Origin: Shinella zoogloeoides
GTDB lineage: Bacteria; Pseudomonadota; Alphaproteobacteria; Rhizobiales; Rhizobiaceae
Direction: 5' to 3'
Assembly (NCBI RefSeq): GCF_003574625.1
Contig: NZ_QNUJ01000003.1
Location: 434,001-498,000 of the forward strand
DNA: 64,000 bases
The notes below the pieces were generated by a model. It worked only from the letters and a program-made list of their open reading frames with translations. It had not been told where the DNA came from and searched no databases. The position numbers and the translations under genes were made by a program. This document shows positions 62,055 through 64,000 of the stretch, in pieces (the first letter of the stretch is position 1; each line of letters begins with the position of its first letter).

Positions 62055-64000
62055 TCGAATTTCAGGCTCGCCGTGATGGTCCGGCCGGGCCCGTAGTTGC
62101 AGCTTCCGCCCGTCGCATTGGTGCACTGGACGACATGGGTCCTGTTGAACAGGTTGGACACGTTGACGCGGAAGGTCGTTCCCGCGAAGTCCTTGTTCAG
62201 GGCGCCGAGATCGTATTGCGCGCCGATATCCACCAGCGCAAGGCCGGGGATTTCGAGCGAGTCGAGATAGGTCGTGTCGGTATGGTAGGACGACATGGCG
62301 CGCACGCCGGCATTCAACGCAAGGCCCTCGGCCCATTCCGGCCGGTACTGCACCCAGAGAGCGCCCTGATGCGTCGGCACCCGGAGCATGTCCTTGCCCA
62401 CCTGAGTCGCGATATTCGTCGCGAGCACCCTGGAGTCGGAATAGGCGTAGGAGGCGATCAGGTCCAGCTCCGGCGTCAGCTCGTACTTGCCTTCGATCTC
62501 GACGCCGCGGATGCGCTGCTCGCCGGTCTGGATATTGCCGAGCGTCGCGCCCGTGCCGCTGTAGACGGGCGTCAGCGCATTGTCGAGCTTCAGGTCGTAG
62601 AGCGAGACGCCGATCATGCCCCGCCCGCCTTCCGGCTCATACTTGACGCCCACCTCGAACTGCCGCGACTGCTGCGCCTCGTAGGGATCGCCGTCCACGT
62701 CCGCGCCGATGGTCGGCAGAAACGCCGTGGAGAAGCTCGCATAGGGCGTGAGGCCGTTGTCGAAGAGATAGGCAAGGCCCGCGCGACCCGAAAGCGCGCC
62801 GTCCTTGTTCTCGTAGGTCACGTTCTTCAGGCGGTCGGTCGTCGTGATCTCGGAATGATCGTAGCGAAGGCCCAGCGTCGCCAGCCAGTTGTCGTAGCGG
62901 ATCTGGTCCTGGGCATAGACGCCGACCTGATCCTGCGTTGAGAGCCTGGAGGTCGTCCATGCCGGGAAGGGATAGGTGCCGCCATAGACCGGATGGAGGT
63001 AATCCTGCCCGGCGATGGCCGCCGAGCCGAAATGCCGGTCGGACCGGATGTGGAAATATTCGAGGCCGAACAGCATCGTATGGTCGAGCGCGCCGGTCTC
63101 GAAGCGCGCCTCGAGCTGGTTGTCGATGTCGATGGACGACAGCGTGTCGTCGGATGCCGAGACGGCCCGTCCGAGCGTGGTGCCCGAGGGCGGGTTCGAC
63201 GGCCATGTGAAGGCCGGGTTGACGACCGCCAGGAACATGTTCTGATCGGCATAGCTGTATCTCAGGTTCTGCCGGAACGTCAGGCTCTCGTTGAAATTAT
63301 GCGAGAATTCGTAGCCGGCCGTATAGAGGTTGGCGTCGAACTCGTTCGCATTGGAGAGATAGTCGCCCATATGGGTGTCGGTCGGTATCTGCCCGGCGGG
63401 ATTGGGGATCAGCGTGCCGAATGCCGGATAGAAGCGCCCGCTGAAATTCTTCGGGTTCACCTTCTGGTAGAGGCCGTAAAGGGTGAGCGAGGTATCTTCG
63501 TCGGGCGACCAGGTGAGGCTCGGCGACAGCATGAGCTGCCGGTTGCGCTCCTTGTCGATCTGGCTGCCGAGATCCCGCCCCTGTCCGACGAGACGGTAAG
63601 ACCAGTCGCCGTCGCTGCCGAGCGGTCCCGTGAAGTCGGCCGAGGTCTGGATGCCGCCGAGCGAGGACGTCGTCACCTCGACCTCGTTATGGGCGATGGT
63701 CTGCGGCCGCTTGCTGACCTGGTTGACCAGCCCGCCGGGCACGGTCTGCCCGTAGAGCACCGAGGCCGGCCCCTTGATCACCTCGACGCGCTCCAGCGCG
63801 TAGGAATTGATCGGCCAGGAGGCGTAGCCGTCGGGATCGCCCGCCTGGGCAAGGCCGTCGAGCCAGAGCCTGGAATAGGCGTTGTAGCCGCGGATCCACA
63901 TCCAGCCGCCGCGAACGTCGTCGCCATTGGCCTCCGCGAGAACGCCCGGCGTGTAACGAAGCGCCTCGCGCACGGAATTGGCGCCGCGTGCGTCGATTTC
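62048..64000 (-). CDS. TonB-dependent siderophore receptor (FhuA-like), N-terminus beyond window
   Basis: At least 650 residues, open to the window edge. The plug domain is present in part (VREALRYTPGVLAE; LERVEVIKGPASVLYGQTVPGGLVNQVSKRPQ). About 22 barrel strands follow, and the C-terminus has the cysteine pair and ending of FhuA/FoxA-type receptors (VQCTNATGGSCNYGPGR, terminal TASLKFEW). The signal peptide, TonB box and promoter lie outside. A hydroxamate siderophore is the likely ligand. It is the first visible gene of the iron-uptake operon. Confidence 0.9.
   Translation of the reverse strand, partial: EIDARGANSVREALRYTPGVLAEANGDDVRGGWMWIRGYNAYSRLWLDGLAQAGDPDGYASWPINSYALERVEVIKGPASVLYGQTVPGGLVNQVSKRPQTIAHNEVEVTTSSLGGIQTSADFTGPLGSDGDWSYRLVGQGRDLGSQIDKERNRQLMLSPSLTWSPDEDTSLTLYGLYQKVNPKNFSGRFYPAFGTLIPNPAGQIPTDTHMGDYLSNANEFDANLYTAGYEFSHNFNESLTFRQNLRYSYADQNMFLAVVNPAFTWPSNPPSGTTLGRAVSASDDTLSSIDIDNQLEARFETGALDHTMLFGLEYFHIRSDRHFGSAAIAGQDYLHPVYGGTYPFPAWTTSRLSTQDQVGVYAQDQIRYDNWLATLGLRYDHSEITTTDRLKNVTYENKDGALSGRAGLAYLFDNGLTPYASFSTAFLPTIGADVDGDPYEAQQSRQFEVGVKYEPEGGRGMIGVSLYDLKLDNALTPVYSGTGATLGNIQTGEQRIRGVEIEGKYELTPELDLIASYAYSDSRVLATNIATQVGKDMLRVPTHQGALWVQYRPEWAEGLALNAGVRAMSSYHTDTTYLDSLEIPGLALVDIGAQYDLGALNKDFAGTTFRVNVSNLFNRTHVVQCTNATGGSCNYGPGRTITASLKFEW

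Overview
The window looks like a chromosome or large-replicon segment from a Rhizobiaceae-type alphaproteobacterium (Agrobacterium, Ensifer, Shinella or a relative). The pointers are the visibly high GC, many high-affinity ABC importers with DeoR, RpiR, LysR or GlxA-type regulators beside them, a bioBFDAZ operon with BioR boxes, and UbiTUV. No rRNA, tRNA, CRISPR array, transposase or integrase was seen. The genus is an inference.

Layout. (1) 0.2-16.9 kb is a phosphonate locus. A PbfA-like class III aminotransferase-fold enzyme and a D-2-hydroxyacid dehydrogenase are followed by a dimethylglycine-dehydrogenase-like FAD/folate oxidoreductase, a DeoR and a GlxA-type regulator. Then come a 2-aminoethylphosphonate (AEP) importer (binding protein, ATPase, fused permease) and the PhnY-PhnA-PhnW pathway with its LysR regulator. 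Together they would import AEP and relatives, make phosphonoacetaldehyde, oxidise it to phosphonoacetate and hydrolyse that to acetate and phosphate. (2) 17.0-28.4 kb holds two neighbouring Fbp/Afu-type ABC importers. Each is followed or preceded by an inositol-monophosphatase-family phosphatase. One lies beside a DeoR regulator with a phased repeat array, the other ends in an RpiR regulator with a palindrome upstream. I read them as import-then-dephosphorylate modules for phosphorylated small molecules. (3) 28.7-36.7 kb has a PAS protein, a degenerate enhancer-binding-type AAA+ regulator, a PotFGHI-like importer and a PuuC-like aldehyde dehydrogenase, suggesting polyamine-type catabolism.

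(4) 36.7-43.6 kb has a two-component system whose likely target site (a PmrA-type CTTAAG-N5-CTTAAG repeat) occurs before a thiol-redox operon (DsbD, Lgt-like/TlpA fusion, DsbA-like) and again before an L,D-transpeptidase lipoprotein. (5) 43.6-46.6 kb holds a methyltransferase, a DHA2 efflux pump and an AHSA1-domain protein. (6) 46.8-52.7 kb is bioBFDAZ plus bioR with BioR boxes before both units. (7) 53.0-57.7 kb is the O2-independent ubiquinone module ubiTUV, divergent from ubiD-ubiX, with a TTGCG-N4-CACAA Fnr/NnrR-type site between them. (8) 57.8-64.0 kb has a secreted unknown, a ureohydrolase, and a ferric-siderophore uptake operon (TonB receptor cut by the window edge, binding protein, DUF2218-SIP reductase).

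Starts were chosen by Shine-Dalgarno spacing, family length and operon overlap. All functions are inferred from sequence motifs and context without database searches.
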